The notes: generated by a model not told the origin, from the sequence alone. Shown: positions 41,919 through 55,499, numbered from the stretch's first letter. The stretch: DNA of 64,000 nt from Deuterostichococcus epilithicus (GCA_033439295.1 JAVTLE010000016.1:2878027-2942026), one strand, 5' to 3'. Numbers and translations are program-made.

Positions 41919-44571
41919 ATGCACACTCACCTCCACGTCCCAGCTCAGGTCGGACCTGCCCGCCTGCCGGCAGCGCACCGGAGGCGCAGCTGTGCAACTT
42001 TCAGCGGCCATCCACCAGCCCACCGCAGCCGGACACTGCATTTGCAGAGCGCAGATGAACCCTGCGCAGAATGCAGGTGGGTTTCTCGCGATGAATTGTC
42101 TTGTTGCAACACAAAATCTCTTTGCATCCCTGACAGCACTTTGCACATGCAGGACGGCTCAGCGCGGCAGGCCGCAGGGTGCAGAAGCCACGCAATCAGC
42201 AGATCCTCCCTCGCTTGCATCGTTGGACGCAGCCAGCAGCACAGCCAGCACCGACAGCATCAGTCGCAGGCTGGCGCTGCTGTCGGCCGCGTGGCTGCCG
42301 CTGCTGGCGTCTGGCCTGTGCAGCAGCGAGGAGGTGGGCTCCATGTTTTCGCTGCATACATTGCTGGAACCATATGTTCAATGACATACTGAGGAAGGTC
42401 ACGTGCTGCATCAGTCTGAAAGCCAGGCGCGGTGGAATATCAAGCCATACGGCTTACCGTTGTCCAAACTCCTGGTCATGGCTCGCCGCTGCTGCCGGCG
42501 AGCAGGTGAAACGGCAGGGGCCGACTCCGCAAGGCGCCAAACTGATCCAGCGCTGCTGAATGACCTCAGGCGGCTGCCAGCCTGCTGCCGCCTGCGGTGG
42601 ACCGCGCCTGGGAGGCCATCGGCGGCGGCCCTGCAGACCTGATCTTCCCGCAGCTGTTCCTTGGGCGTTGGACCGCAACCTCGACGCTGGTAAAGCTGGA
42701 GACGCCGCTTGGCGTCGAGGCACTGCCGCCAGCGCTGGTGCGGGGTTTGGCCGTGACGCCGCTTGGCTGTCGGGTGCATGAACTTTTCGGAAGCTCCGAT
42801 GCCCGCAGGGCCTGCTCTGAGGTTTGCCGTGCTGTGTCCCATGCCGTTCAAGATCTGCATGAAGACTTCGGAGGGAATGCTGCGGCCTGGATGGCATGCG
42901 GGTGCTGCCTTGGTGTTGGCTGCGCGGTGCTGCCCCTTCAGGGTTCCGGGGTGAGCAACAGCGCGCACTTGACTCCTGACTCAGGGCCAGTGCGCGGGGT
43001 TTGCAGGCGCGGGCAGTGGGGCGGGCACGGACAGAGGATCTGGGTCACGACCTCCAGTATGGTGCGTCGACTCTCCGGAAGTTCGGGGCAGCATATAGCT
43101 GTTGTGCATGTCCGAGGTCCAGCCAAGCTGCAGCCCTAGGGCGGCTGCGGCAGCAGACATGAGGCGCGGCGCACGCCCTGCCGTGAAACCTGCCACCGCG
43201 CCGTCCTGCGGTCTGCTGCAAAGCTTTGATGCTCTGCCGCATGCCATGCGCCGTGCGCCGGCAGCCGAGTGTTGCCGTGCCCAGCAATGCCAATGCTCCT
43301 CAAGCGTACTCTCTTGCACATGGCCACGCTTTTCGTGGCCCCCCACTCCACATTCAGCAGGGATCCACCGCTCGTTTCCGGGCGCCTGCGCACGCAGCAC
43401 TGAGGCGCTCTTGGGCATTGGCATCCCACAACTACTTCCCATGCCGCCGTGAGCGCGCCCGCCTGAGGCGCGCCCCGCCTTCGCACTCCCTTGCAGGCGT
43501 GCGATGGATCCGGAACCAGCAGGGACAGCCCGTCATCGACCGAGCATACAACCTGGTGCAGCTGCTCAACGTGTACATGGGGCCGCAGCCCATTGGCGAC
43601 GAGGACGTGACCTGGGACCCTCAGAACGCCAACTCGCTCAGCGTGCGGCTGCGAGGTGCGCGCAGAGCGGCGGCCAGATGTGGTTTCACGCACTGCTGGC
43701 ACTGCCAGGCGTCCTGGGATGGCGTGCATGAGAGTGCTCGGGCTGTTGACCAGCACCTCGATGGTGCACAGGCGGTCTGCGGGCAGACACCCGGGTGACG
43801 CGGAGGTCACAGGACCAGGTGGCCGGAGGTAAACCACCAAGATCCCGCAAGTCCCGCTCGACAACACGTCACCTGCTGGACCTGCGTCTCTGCTGCATGC
43901 AGCATACTGTCCTGCTTCCATGCCGAGGCAAAGCGGTGCTGACACTCGCTCGCAGACCAATAGACGATGCACGTTCTGATGAGGTGCGCAGACCGCATCG
44001 ACACCAGCGAGTTCTTCCAGCAGACGATATACACATCGGGCAACAGCGAGCCACGCGTCAAGGTGGGCAGCCCATCACTCAGTGTGCATTATGCGCTGCA
44101 AGATCAGGGGGCATCTGCAGCGTTTGCGCAGTGAGGAATTGCAGCCTTTCCTACGTGTCCCTGTGAACTGACTCTTGTTCGTGCTGTCTCCAGGCATCCC
44201 AGTGCTTCACAAAGTACAAGTTCAGGGACGACGCCCTGGCCGGCGACGCCGGCCCGGGCATCGTCGCAACCCAGGCGCGCGCAACTGCGATGCTGCAACA
44301 GCTCCTGCAGCTTTTGCTGCCAAAACTTACAGGAGGCCAGCCTGCATGTGCCTAGAAGGTAGACCGCGGACGTTGCGAGCAGTGCCGGCGCCTCATGATG
44401 CTAGAACGCCGATCCGTCCTCTTTGCTGCACAACAGGTGGTGTCGGACTACCTGACGTCATTCGATGGGCAGGAGGCATACCTGCGGGCGCGGAACCGGC
44501 CGGTGGTTGTGTACACCTATCGCATGAACTTTCGGCGACAGCAGGGCCAGCAGCAGCCGACAGTGGCATAG
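41919..44571 (+). CDS. DUF6816-family protein with plastid and twin-arginine lumen targeting
   Basis: Eight exons (41919-42076, 42153-42333, 42570-42744, 43497-43655, 43787-43828, 43992-44062, 44194-44274, 44437-44571) join in phase to 333 residues. The first about 100 residues look like a chloroplast transit peptide. They are followed by SISRRLALLSAAWLPLLASG, a twin-arginine plus hydrophobic core of the kind that sends proteins to the thylakoid lumen by the Tat route. The mature part matches what I know of the plant/cyanobacterial DUF6816 family: FLGRWTATSTLVKLETPLG, VIDRAYNLVQLLN, VTWDPQNANSLSVRL, VTRRSQ, IDTSEFFQQTIY, RVKASQCFTKYKFRD, and a final VVVYTYRMNFRR. The role of this family is not known to me beyond its plastid/cyanobacterial occurrence. 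The seventh intron appears to start with GC (CAG|gcgcgc). Confidence 0.75.
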
Positions 44572-45219
44572 GGCTGGCTAGCTCTCGTGGCGGGTGGCGC
44601 ACCCTTGTTGTGAATGGGTGGGAATCCGAATGGTTACACAGCACAGGCAGCTGTGACGAGTCATACACAACGCTGGCACAGCGGCAGCCGGTTATTGACG
44701 ATGCCTCCTGAAACAGAATGGCTGGCCTCGAACATTGCCTGTCCCCACTACTCCTGCACGGCTGCACCTGCGTAGCTTGCCTCAAATTTGCATGCTTGAA
44801 TGTAACAGTATCCAAGTCGAGTCAACACGTCGAGTGCCTCACAGCGCAAGAGTTGCAGTGACGCTCTTCCTCACCGCCGCCTGCGAATCGCCATGAAAAC
44901 AGCCGATGCAAGCTCCCTGATCGTTCTGCATCGAGTACCTACTGTGGCGGTAATGAGGGTGTGGGCTTCATGTGTTCGGGAGACAAGCCAGGCGACATGT
45001 CTGAGAACAATGACGGATGAACATGCTGGCTACAACAAGCTCCCTAGAGTCGCGAAAGCAAAGTAACCTTGTCTGAACTTCTCCTAAACTGATGTTAGAT
45101 CAAGACAAAGTCTGAGACAAGGCAACTTTGGGTCAAAACAGTCAATCACGACCCACTGGGTCTGAACCATAGTTCTGTGCAACTGTGGCGCACAATGTGT
45201 GCGCTCACTCTCTGACGAT
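44572..45219. other. Convergent intergenic region
   Basis: About 650 bases between two genes ending face to face. The stretch is less GC-rich than its neighbours, and I see no gene or repeat in it. Confidence 0.5.
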
Positions 45220-47193
45220 TTAGTCCTTCTTGGAAGCACGGCCAGTCAGGTTTGAGAAAACACCTGCAGGACAGAGGAAAAACAACGTAACGAGTCAGCA
45301 GGACCGCCCCGCATCACAGCAGCATGGCATCGCGTCAAATGGCGGCATCCGGCGGCGCAGTAACAGGTCCCTGTCCGCAACCCCCTCCCGTGAGCGAGAC
45401 CATCCATGCTTTCTCTGGCCACCGCCAGGTGCGATGTTCAGACACCTTCACCTGTAACCTTCTCACGCAGCCAGTTCACCGACGTGAGCAGCGCAAAGCT
45501 GAAGCTGCCAGGCTGCGGCACCCACACGCCAATGGCGGCCAGAATGCCAAAGAGGGCGCCCATCTTCTTGGTGTTGCCCACCCGCCGGTCCATGATGTAG
45601 CCTGCATCGGTGTGAGCTTGACCTCGAACATGGCCGTGGGCTTGCCCTCACATCACCCGTGCTTCCCAATGCAGTCACGTGGCGGCACCAGTGGAGTAGA
45701 CCACTTTTCAGCGTACCTCCAGTGTAAGATGTGCACTTGCCCTGCTCGTTGAAGATGAAGGACAAACACTCTGGCGCTCCCTGCAAGGTGCCAATGAGTG
45801 ATGTGAACATTGACGGCTGTGTTCGTTGGCACAGACCGCCGTCGCCTTAGCTCAGCGGCACTCGAAAATTCGTGTTGCACAAGATCTGGTGTTGCTCCGT
45901 GATTGTCGGCTGCCATCTCGAGTAAAGCCCGCACAAGATTTGGTGTTGCTCCGTGATTGTCGGCTGCCATCTCGAGTAAAGCCCAACGTCAGAACGATGA
46001 CTCATGTCTGCCGAATGCTGGTGACGCTAGCAGGGGGCGGACCTGCACGACGCGCCCTGTGGCTTTGTATTCCTTCTTATTGAATTTGAGCGTGCCGCTG
46101 TGTGTGCCGGTCACCCGTGTCGTGAACCTGTTGTGCGTGTGTGAACATTTCTTCAGCTGTGAACACAGCAACGATGCATTTCATACACAGCAGTAGTATC
46201 CCATGTGACTTGCAGTGCACAAGCAGCGCAGGTCATGACGCACCACACACGGTTCGGCTCATACGGGTCCACACGCCAGTGGTAAGGGTGAGGGTCCAGG
46301 TCTGCATGTCTAACCGAGCGTCTCAGACTGAGCCATACCACGTGTGCATGCGAAAGCGGCAAGGCAGGCTGCAGTGCAGCATGCACTGCCAAACCTGGGA
46401 ATGCGCTCTTCAGGTCGAAGCCGCGCACCGCCTTGATGTAGCTCTGCGAACAGGGTAACGAAAGAGTGGCAGAGGTGCAGGGTTGGGGCTGTCTAGCTGG
46501 GCACAGCAGCTTGACGCCACATTGATGTGCCGCAGGGCTGAACATAGGCAAGGGGCTGCGACTCGGTTAAGGGCCGTAATCAGACCTGCCGGTCGAGCGA
46601 CACAACGGGAAACTCGAAGCGGAAGTCATCAGCCAGCAGGCTCTCGTCCTGGAGGCCGGAGTCCTTGGCAAAAAGGTCCTTCGCCAGCTGGATCAGCTTG
46701 TCCTCCGCAATGGGAAAGTCCTGGACATTTTCCCCATTAAAGCGTGATCAGAGTTCGAGACCGGAGTCATGTCCGACACTGCAGCAAATCGTGGCGCATG
46801 GGCAGCATGTCCGCGCACCTTCACGGTGCCAGGCAGCGTTGCCGGAGCCACCTCCTGCAGTCAGAACAGGGCAGTGTTGCTGAGATTGGGTTCAATCGTG
46901 CACAGCTCCGCTGGAAACCTGCTTCGCATCACCACGTCGACGCAGTTCAAGCTTGCATTCGCTGAGACCAGCCCTGCACGCACCCCGCCGCCGATGCTGG
47001 ATGCTGCTGCTGCAATCGTCCTTATCTGATGCGTGTGAGCATGCTTGTGGGGCGCAGGTGGTCCACCCGGCCGTCTCAGGCAGCTGCCACCCGCTAGCCG
47101 TGCACACGCCGCTGGCTGCTGTCGAAATGCTCGTGCCGGAGGAGGCATGAGAAACGACGATACCTGCATTGTCGCGGCGCGCGTGTTCGCCAT
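45220..47193 (-). CDS. Plastid-targeted NTF2/SnoaL-like protein
   Basis: Exons 47193-46984, 46854-46819, 46720-46586, 46443-46395, 46301-46244, 46127-46043, about 45781-45717, 45601-45452 and 45263-45220 keep phase and give about 276 residues. Exon 1 encodes a 70-residue Arg/Ala/Ser-rich transit peptide (MANTRAATMQVSSFLMPPPA...). The mature part has the layout of a plant plastid SnoaL-like family: AEDKLIQLAKDLFAKDSGL, DDFRFEFPVVSLDR, SYIKAVRGFDLKSAFPDLDP, YHWRVDPYEPNRVWFTTR, GTHSGTLKFNKKEYKATGR, GAPECLSFIFNEQGKCTSYT, GGYIMDRRVGNTKKMGALFG, then a short tail. The fold is a curved sheet pocket, but no substrate is known. The last exon (ending SKKD) is chosen by phase; reading straight on to TGA at 45440-45438 is the alternative end. 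Confidence 0.75.
45877..45984. repeat. Perfect-length tandem duplication, 2 x 54 bp
   Basis: Copies 45877-45930 and 45931-45984 begin GCACAAGATCTGGTGTTGCT and GCACAAGATTTGGTGTTGCT and differ at one base. They lie inside an intron of the NTF2-like gene. Confidence 0.95.
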
Positions 47194-47723
47194 AGCTGCT
47201 TGTTTGTATGTTATCGAGCTACGAAGCAGACTTTGCGGCTGCAAATCGGCAAACTGGGGCGCTGCACCTCTGAGTTGTACTGCCACTGGCACGTCACTTT
47301 CGGCAGGAGGTCGGGATCCCACACGAGGCAAATCTCCCCGGGAGTCGTATCCCTTGTAATTTCGCAGATCCATTGCAGACCAGCACGAAACTGCTGCAGA
47401 GTATGACATGCACGTCTCATTGGACACGGGATCGCTTGCAAGCGCCACTGCCCATGTGGTGTCTGCAAGATTTGTAAAGTCACGCGGTGATCAAGTCACG
47501 CATGTTGGGTGAAGACTGTGAACAGTCGGTCTATCGCCATGCCAGTCAGGAACAGAAGTCGAGGCCGCACTGATGCGGTGGCTGGGTCAGAGGCGCAATC
47601 GTCGCCACGACGAAGGTTGCCAGATGCTGCCTCGACGAGAGGCATGTCACCACAAACATGCAGCTGATGGTCCTTCTGATCCTGATTATGAAATGAAAGA
47701 TACGTGATACGGTTGAAATGCAG
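47194..47723. promoter_or_regulatory. Divergent upstream region of NTF2-like and glucosidase I genes
   Basis: About 530 bases separate the two start codons of genes that diverge, so both promoters should lie here. No clear TATA box or other motif was identified. Confidence 0.4.
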
Positions 47724-50700
47724 ATGACGCGATCACACTTCGAAGATAGATGCTGTGCGCGGGCGCTGCCGTTCTGAAGCTGTTTCATGTGCATGTGGCC
47801 TCTGCAGGGAAGTGGCTCGGATCGGCTGTGGCTGCCGTATGCCTTTTCGTGTATCTTGTGGTGCCAAAGCATACGGGTGAGGACCCAAGATCTGTGGTTT
47901 CTGCCTTTGTCGTCAGCGCTGCCTGAGAAAGGATGCATGGCAGCCGCAGGGGGCAAGTGCTCCATTCGAGGCTCATGCTGAGCATTTTTCACACGGTTGC
48001 AGGACCTGTCGAAGACGTGGCGGTCACGCACATCGACCTGCCGCGGGTGAGCACGCTGCCGCAGTTTGGCGGCGACTACCAGCGCAGGATGCTGTGGGGC
48101 ACCTACCGGCCAGGGCTGTACTTTGGTGCGCAGGTTTGAGCTGAGCTGCAGCAGCTCATTGTTTGCTGCGGCCGCATTTCGAGCCAACGCGAAGCGCCTG
48201 CGCTGCTCCACTGCCCAACCCAGGTTGCTGCCATTTGCCAGTCAAGGCGCGTCAATCGCTGTCCGGCTTGGCTGCAGGCATGCGCATGCGGCAGCCAGAG
48301 TCGCTGCTGGCAGGCCTGATGTGGTTCGACCCGCGGCGGCCGGACGCGCTCGCACACGTGCGCCACGAGGCTCAGGAACGTGATGGTGCGGTGCTTCATC
48401 ACGAATGAGGGGTTGAGAGGACCAGGCATGACGGTTTGCTGCTCGACTTTCTATGCAGCTGCCTGCGCTTTTCAGTGCCTCAGGCTGATTTTTGAAGTCG
48501 TTTCGTCTACCATGACTGAGTCATGCTGCGCACTGAGCGCCGGAGCACCCACTTTGCAGGCCTGCGGCGGTATGGCTGGCTGCGACATGATGGGCGCGCT
48601 TTCGGTGAGCAGGAGCTGCTTGATGGCCACATCAACATCACCACCTCGGTGGTGGGCATGCCTTGCGGGACATCTGGCTGTGTTGAATCTACCTGGCTTG
48701 CCTCCACTGTCGGTGTGTCGTTACAGACTGGTGCATTGCATAAAAATTGCGACAAATGAGCACAGACAGAGCAGCAGACACGACCGAATGCAGGTCAAGC
48801 GCTTTCAGGAGAGCTGCGGCACGGGCGGCGACTGGGGACTTCGCGTCCATGCTGAGCGGGCCGCGGACGCGCCGCATCAGCAGCCAGAAAATGGACTGGC
48901 GGCCCTAGAGCGGCCGCCCGACCGCCTGTCGGTGCTCTTCTACCTGGCCGACGAGCAGGTGCACCTCCAGATGCAACACGTTTGGAGTGCAGCACTTGCA
49001 TTGAGTGGTCTGGTCCTCAGGACACATTACTCCTCTGGGGTCAGTCTGCATGTTTGGCTTGTCGATCGGCATGCACCCCGTTCGCGGTCAGCGAGCGGAT
49101 ACAAACCTGCAACCAACGCAGACCGTTTCGCCAGAGCTGCGCCTGGTGCCAAAGCGCGAGGGCAGCGTCACTGGCGTGCCTGGTCGCCGCCTGGCGGAGG
49201 GGCGGTCAGCTGGCGCTGGCGCCTGGTCACTGCACGCGAGCGGCTGCTCCGTCAATGGTGGGCAAACCCTCACCTGCAGCCTGTGGGTGCTCTTTTGCAA
49301 CCTCAGGGGAGGAACAGACTCTGCCCATGCGTATGCACTGATGAGCTCTGTCACCGTACATCAATCAGCACAATGCCGGTCATCCGCTCAGCGGACAGCC
49401 TCGTCAATCAGCGCTTGTGCCTCACCTCAGCGCGGCGCATCCGGCTCCTTGAGGTACCAAGAAGGTTGGTGGCAAGCACGCTCGACTTTGAGCATCCCAA
49501 CCCCGACACGTTTGGCTGCACACAGGCAAGCCGGCGGAGCAGCGGCTGCGGGCTTTGAGCTTGCACACAGCCAGCTTTCAGAATCTGACAGACCAGGCAC
49601 GAATGTACCTGGCCAATCCGCGGCTGGCGCTGCAGCGGCCGCTGGGAGTGGAGGCGCCCAGGCTACCTAACATGGGGCTGTGGCAGCTGACGGCGGACCT
49701 GCCGTTCACGCTGGAGCTGGCATTCCTCGGCGGCGAATCAAATTCTGGTGCGTCCTGACGACTATGGCTCGAGCGGGTATCACGAGTGTTTTGTGAGTCT
49801 TGTTCCTCTCAAAGCTGTTTCGATGTGATTTGCAGTGACATGCTCTTTGCAACGTGAAGCAGGTTCCAGCTGGTCATGCAATCGACAATATGCATCGTCT
49901 CAAGGGTGCGGCTGTGCTGTTGGGGCAGGGCTCCAGCCGCAGGAGGCCGCTGCCGGCATCAGGGGCGTGTTACGGCGGGCGGCGGCAGCGGTTCTGACGC
50001 CGCAGCTGCTGCCGCGCATTCTCGGGGGCGATCAACCGGCAGCTCTGCTGCCCAGCAGCGCCAGGACAGGGTCTGGCCCGCCATCAGACCGTGTTGCTGC
50101 GCTCACAGGTGGGGCTGGTGGCCCGTCATTAGTTTGGTCTCTCTCTGCGCCTTGCTGACCCGTCATCACCGCTACGCGCTGAAAGGCGGCCACCGCCGGA
50201 GACCGGATACCGTCGCAGTAGTCAGCATGATGGCACCGCAGGTCTGCAGTCTGGCAGAGGCCATATGCAGTCCTCAGGGGACCTCTTCTGGGGCTGCATC
50301 CCATAATGCGAGGCGGGTGCAGCCTCCTGCCCAGACACCGTCGTACAGAGCGCAGAGCTGATGCTGTGGATTTGCATGCAGATGGAAGGCTGAATGCCGA
50401 GCTGGCACAGCGGCGGGCGGCATTTGACGCGCGCTTTGCGCAGCGGTTCGGCGACCTGGACGGCAAGGATACGCCGGCAGGTGAGAGGCAGGAACTCTCT
50501 TGCGCAAGATTTACTGACAATCCCAGCGCCCTTAACAGATTTGACATGCCACATGAGTTCATTGAATACAGGGTGATGCCGTCGTGCTCTTTGCCCAGAG
50601 TAACATCCTTAGGAACGTACTCATTGCAGTCAATCTACTCTGCCCGTTATGGCGTGGCAAAGGTTGTTTATGTCGACAAAGCTGGTGTCACGCACGCCTT

Positions 50701-53700
50701 GCCCGCAGCAGTCTGCAGCTCGGCCGTGTCACGCTTATGTTGGCAACTCGCGCCAGGGTTGGCAAGCAATATGAGATTTGATCCAACAAATGCACCGCAT
50801 GCTGCTTGAAAGTTTTGGGGAGCTTTCGGATATCCAAGCAGGGCTGCAGGGCATTTGGCTGCCTGCCTGGCGTTGCTGACTGCTCTGCGTGTGCCGTTTC
50901 CCACAGGCACCAACGAGCTGGCAAAGCGCTCGCTCAGCAACATGCTGGGCGGGCTTGGCTACTTTGCCGGGCACCCTGTCATCGGGCTGGCTGACGCCAC
51001 GCAGCCGGGCGGCTGGCGGCACGTGCGCGGTGCAGCCTCGCAGCTGTTCACAGGCGTGCCCAGCCGATCCTTCTTCCCGCGCGGCTTCCTCTGGGACGAG
51101 GGCTTCCACCAGGTGCCTGTTCGTGTGGGCGTCCTGATGGTTGCCCTGCAGGGCAGCCGGCACTGTGCATCGTGCTGACGCGCATGTGATCAGTCAGTCA
51201 CAATGCACCTCTGCGCGCTGAGGACATCTGGCGCAGCGCGTGCCGCTCAGCTACAGATGGATCTCGCATGCGTTCACACAGCGCGACCAGCTGCGGGAAA
51301 GTGGCAGGGCGGCATGGTTGCACGCGGCAGCCCTTGCTTTCGAAGCACAGCGCGCCATGCATCGAGGCTTCCAACCCCATGGTGTCAAATTTCCACCTGT
51401 GTTGTGCGCAGCTGCTGGTGCGGCGATGGGATCCAGCGCTGTCACGCGACGTGCTGGCACACTGGCTGGACCTGATGTCCGCTTCAGGGTGGATCCCGCG
51501 AGAGCAGATCTTGGGCGCTGAGGCCGCCGCACGCGTCCCGGCAGAATACATCACCCAAAAGGTGCGGCTGCTCTTGACAAATGCACACCTGTAATTGTAG
51601 AGCAGTTTCAAATTGCACGCCTTTCAATTGTACGGCAGTGGCGACGGCCTGAACGACGAGCAAGAGGCTGTCAATCCTGACCCTGGACCAGGCTGCCAAG
51701 CAAGAGTGCATTGTCTCCAGGCCTGCGACGGTCGGATGATGTACCGGAGCATCACACCGTGAGCTTTGGAAGTCGCGATGGACTGTTCTTAGCTTGCAGA
51801 GCACAGCCTTGCAGAGTCCAATTGTTGTTCTACGTAAATATCCTGTTCCCGCCTGCAGTCGACGCATGGAAACCCGCCGACGCTGTTCCTGGCGCTGGCG
51901 TCCATGGCCCGCAGCGCAGCGGCCGCGCTGGAAGCCGGAAGCTCCAGCGCCGAGGACACAGCCCAGCTGGACTTCCTGCGCACAGGTTAGTTGCAAACCC
52001 AGAACGACCTCGACCCACAGGACCTGAGCATTTGCAGCGTGCCCGGTGCATCCTGGCTCGAGCAGGGCTGTCCCACAGGTGCACACTTGCATGGGCCGCT
52101 GTCGCTGCCGCTCGACAGGCGTCTTGCTGCTGTGCTTGGTCACATGCCTTGCAGCTGCTGTTCTTGACTCGTCGCTGGCAGGGGCATACTGTGCCAAAGT
52201 GGGCTGATGTGGTCGGGATCGAGAGTCCGAGACTGATGATGTGCCCTCGTCAGCGAGCCTCCGAACGTGGCAATGCCTGCCTGCAGCGCTGCCGCGGCTG
52301 GAGGCCTGGTTTGCGTGGTTCAATGCCACACAGGCGGGCCCGGTGGCCGGCTCGTTCCGCTGGCACGGCCGCGATGCGCGGACCGAGGAGCAGCTCAACC
52401 CGTTGACGCTCAATTCCGGTGCGTTTGCTCTCATCTCCATCGCCCTGCCTTGCTAACCAGCAGCTCCCGCTGCAGCAGCGCGCTGCACCCGAGCTAGTGC
52501 TGCAATATTTGGGCTCGGGTCGGTGCAGCGATCGGGTGCTGCTGCACGGTTGTCTCCCAGCAGAGGAGCAACAGCAGCTGACCGTGCGTGGCTTTGAAAG
52601 GGACATCAGAAATGCATCCGTGAGGATATTCAGGAGCAGCTGGCGCTGACATGACCTCGACCTCCAGGCCTGGATGACGCGCCGCGAGCGAGCCACCCTA
52701 GCGAGGATGAACGACACGTCGACCTGCGCTGCTGGCTGGCGCTCGCGGCGCGGTCGCTGGCCACCATAGCAGAGGCCACGGGGTCGCCAACTCACAGGGT
52801 GTGTCCGGAAACAGGACGCGTGTCGACAGGATCCACTCTGGGTCGAAGGCGTGCGGAATGCACACAGCTTCTGCGGAAGCTGTGCTCGTACACATATCAT
52901 TCCAGTTCCATCCAAACGATGGCTTCGGCGGCGTCCGGCCTGCTCCAGGCGGTGCTCGACTGCATTCAGAGGCCACATCTTCCTGGCAGATACTTGCAGC
53001 AGCCCTCCAGGTCGTCTGCGCAGCTGAATGCGGCCTGCAGGCCTGAACCCATTGCACAGCTGCAAGCAGCACGGTTTCCAGATGCTGTGTCCCGCTGTTC
53101 GCAGGTGAAACCGTACCAGGAGCTCACGGCACAACTGGAGAACTTTGAGGCGCTCAAGGCGCTGCACTATGACACCGCCAGGCGCCAGTTCTTGGACTTT
53201 GGCAGCCACAGCGAGGACGTGGCCCTCCAGGCGCGAATCTGCGTCTCTGTGTCAACCCACTTTCTGCGTCCAACATGGTCTGGCAGCAGCGCTCTACAGC
53301 CGCGCAGTGGGATGCCCTCGCAACGTCGACCGGCGTGCCGTTGTGCAGAACATGGTACTCATGTCACGTGGAAAGCAACCGCGTGCGCTGCAGAAGGGAA
53401 CTTGCAGCACTTGATTTGCGTCAGTGAACTCGAGAGGTGCTCGCCGGAGCTCTGCAAGTCAACGAACTCGAGCATCAACCCGCTTCCCGATGATGCAGAT
53501 GTCCTTGATGCGTGCGCGCGCTGCTGATTTGCAGTGGGGCCTGGAGCTGGATCAAGAGGGGCGGCCCATTCGGCGCGTGCTGCGCCGGGTCACGGCAACG
53601 CAGCCCACGCCGCAGCTGGTGCCGCAGTACGGGTGTGCTATCGAAGGGGCCGAACTGACCGCCTCGATCATTCTAGCCAATCAGCTTCCGAAGAAGCTAC

Positions 53701-54702
53701 AGGCGTTGGTCCTCCTGGTGCAGCCTGGGCTTGTTTGCATCTTGGTGTTGCCAGGTTGACAAGCCACCGCGATGCTGGCAAGTTGCAGGTACCTGGCGCT
53801 GTTCCCGCTGATGCTGCGGCTGCTGCCGCCGGACAGCCCGGAGCTGGGCGCACAGCTGGAGCAGCTCACCGACCCGCAGCTGCTCTGGACGCCCTACGGC
53901 CTGCGGTGCGCCAGCTGCATGTCATCATCCGTTTGTGGTAGGGTGGCACACCTTGCGCCTGGCCAAGTGAGCGGCATGCGCTGGCCGAGTGAGCGGCATG
54001 CGCAGGGACAGATCTGCAAGACAAGCAATCGCCAAAGCTCTGCCTGTCTCGCGAACGCTCATGCTGGCCGCCAGGCTGAGCGCTTTGGGTGATGTGCCCC
54101 GTGGCCCTGCAGGTCGCTGGCCAGGAGCGCGAGCCTGTACAACAAGTACAACACCGAGCACAGCGGTCCCTACTGGCGGGCCCCCATCTGGTTCAACGCC
54201 AACTTCCTCACGCTGCAGGCGCATATTCCTGTTGGCTGCTCCCTTTCTTTTGCACATTGAGAGCTGCATCGGCACTGATCAGGCGCCGCCTCCGCGTTTC
54301 GCATGCTTTCCTTCAGGACGGTGCGTTGCTTTGCGTCGTGCATCACGGCTATTCCAAGTTCTTCCTGTGCAGTCACACGACTGCAGTGAACTCCAGCCGG
54401 TCGTCCGCATACACCCCATCTCGTTCCCGTCGGCGGGGCAGCCCGTGCATCTTCAGAGGACATATTTCGTGCTGCAGGCGCTCCATCATTACAAGGGCGT
54501 GCCGGGGCCGCACCAGCAGAAGGCGGGCAAGGTGTACTCGCAGCTGCGGTCCAACTTGCTGGCCAACCTCGTGCGGCAGTCCAATGCGACAGGCTTCCTC
54601 TGGGAAAACTATGACGACGTGGACGGCCACGGCAGGGGCAGCCACCCGTTCACAGGATGGACGGCGCTGTTCGTGCTGGTCGCCGGTGAGACATACGAGT
54701 GA
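47724..54702 (+). CDS. GCS1: Mannosyl-oligosaccharide glucosidase, ER glucosidase I (GH63)
   Basis: This gene encodes the type II ER membrane enzyme that removes the outermost glucose from newly attached N-glycans. Exons 47724-47754 and 47808-47876 give a short cytosolic tail ([10 protein letters not shown]) and one membrane span ([16 protein letters not shown]). Then follow, exon by exon, GH63 landmarks: [84 protein letters not shown] (about 50940), [138 protein letters not shown], and a last exon 54479-54702 with [12 protein letters not shown] and [12 protein letters not shown]. The FLWDEGFHQ and EHSGPYWR segments carry acidic residues considered catalytic in this family. Roughly twenty exons; a few weak exons around 49100-50500 are approximate. 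The gene looks complete. Confidence 0.9.
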
Positions 54703-55499
54703 TAGTTTGGGCCATGGGGTGCATGCAGATGAATGGTTGCCGGCGTGGTGGCTGAGACCGGAATCATCGCGAATGTTGTATGATACAACTTGTATCAGAC
54801 GTCGTGCCTACAACCCCACTCTTGGCGATCTTCCCGTGCAAGTGCTGCCTGAAGACGATTCGGTCGTAGCGCCACTGTCCTGTTCAATGAACTGGCGCAT
54901 ACAAGCTGAAGAGTTTCACCCAAGAGTCTGCATCATCGCGCTGCCTCGTAACCATGCAGGCTGCTCCTGGTTGTAGAGCTGCAGCTGCATCATTAAACGG
55001 GGCTGCTGCTGGTCGAGCCCAGTCATATGCCACGCATTGAGACTTATGACCCAGGGCTCAAGCTCACCCTACCGCGCGAGGCGTGTTCAGGGTCATCAAT
55101 ATTACCGATCACATTTGACAGAAGGACTAATACAGCAGTCACCCAAGCCTTCTCACAGCTTCTTAGCATGCATGCCAGTACACCCGTACGGTACAAATAC
55201 AGTGTAGGCACTTGCGCTCACCGCTCAGTCAGGCCATATCCATTCGTTCAGGCAGTTTTCGTCAACATATCTTCAGCAATTTCTGACAAGATGCCGGTCA
55301 TCATGGCGCTTGCCCGCGCGCACATAATGTGCAGCTTCTCCCCGCCCGACCTGACATCGACGCCAGTGCAGGCGTCCAGGTGAGACCATGCTGCTTGCGT
55401 CCAGCATTACACCCGGTCTACATCTTCTAGCCGTGGAGGTCTGCGGCACAGCAGCTGCCTACAAACCCAAGCGCTGGTGCACGACTCATGCATGCATAT
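54703..55499. other. Intergenic: left flank of the retrotransposon
   Basis: About 800 bases after the glucosidase I stop. Before the retrotransposon inserted, this was contiguous with the HAD gene start and so is probably that gene's original promoter. No coding segment or repeat was seen. Confidence 0.45.
55495..55499. repeat. Target-site duplication, left copy
   Basis: CATAT directly before the 5' LTR; the same five bases follow the 3' LTR at 60281-60285. Confidence 0.9.
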
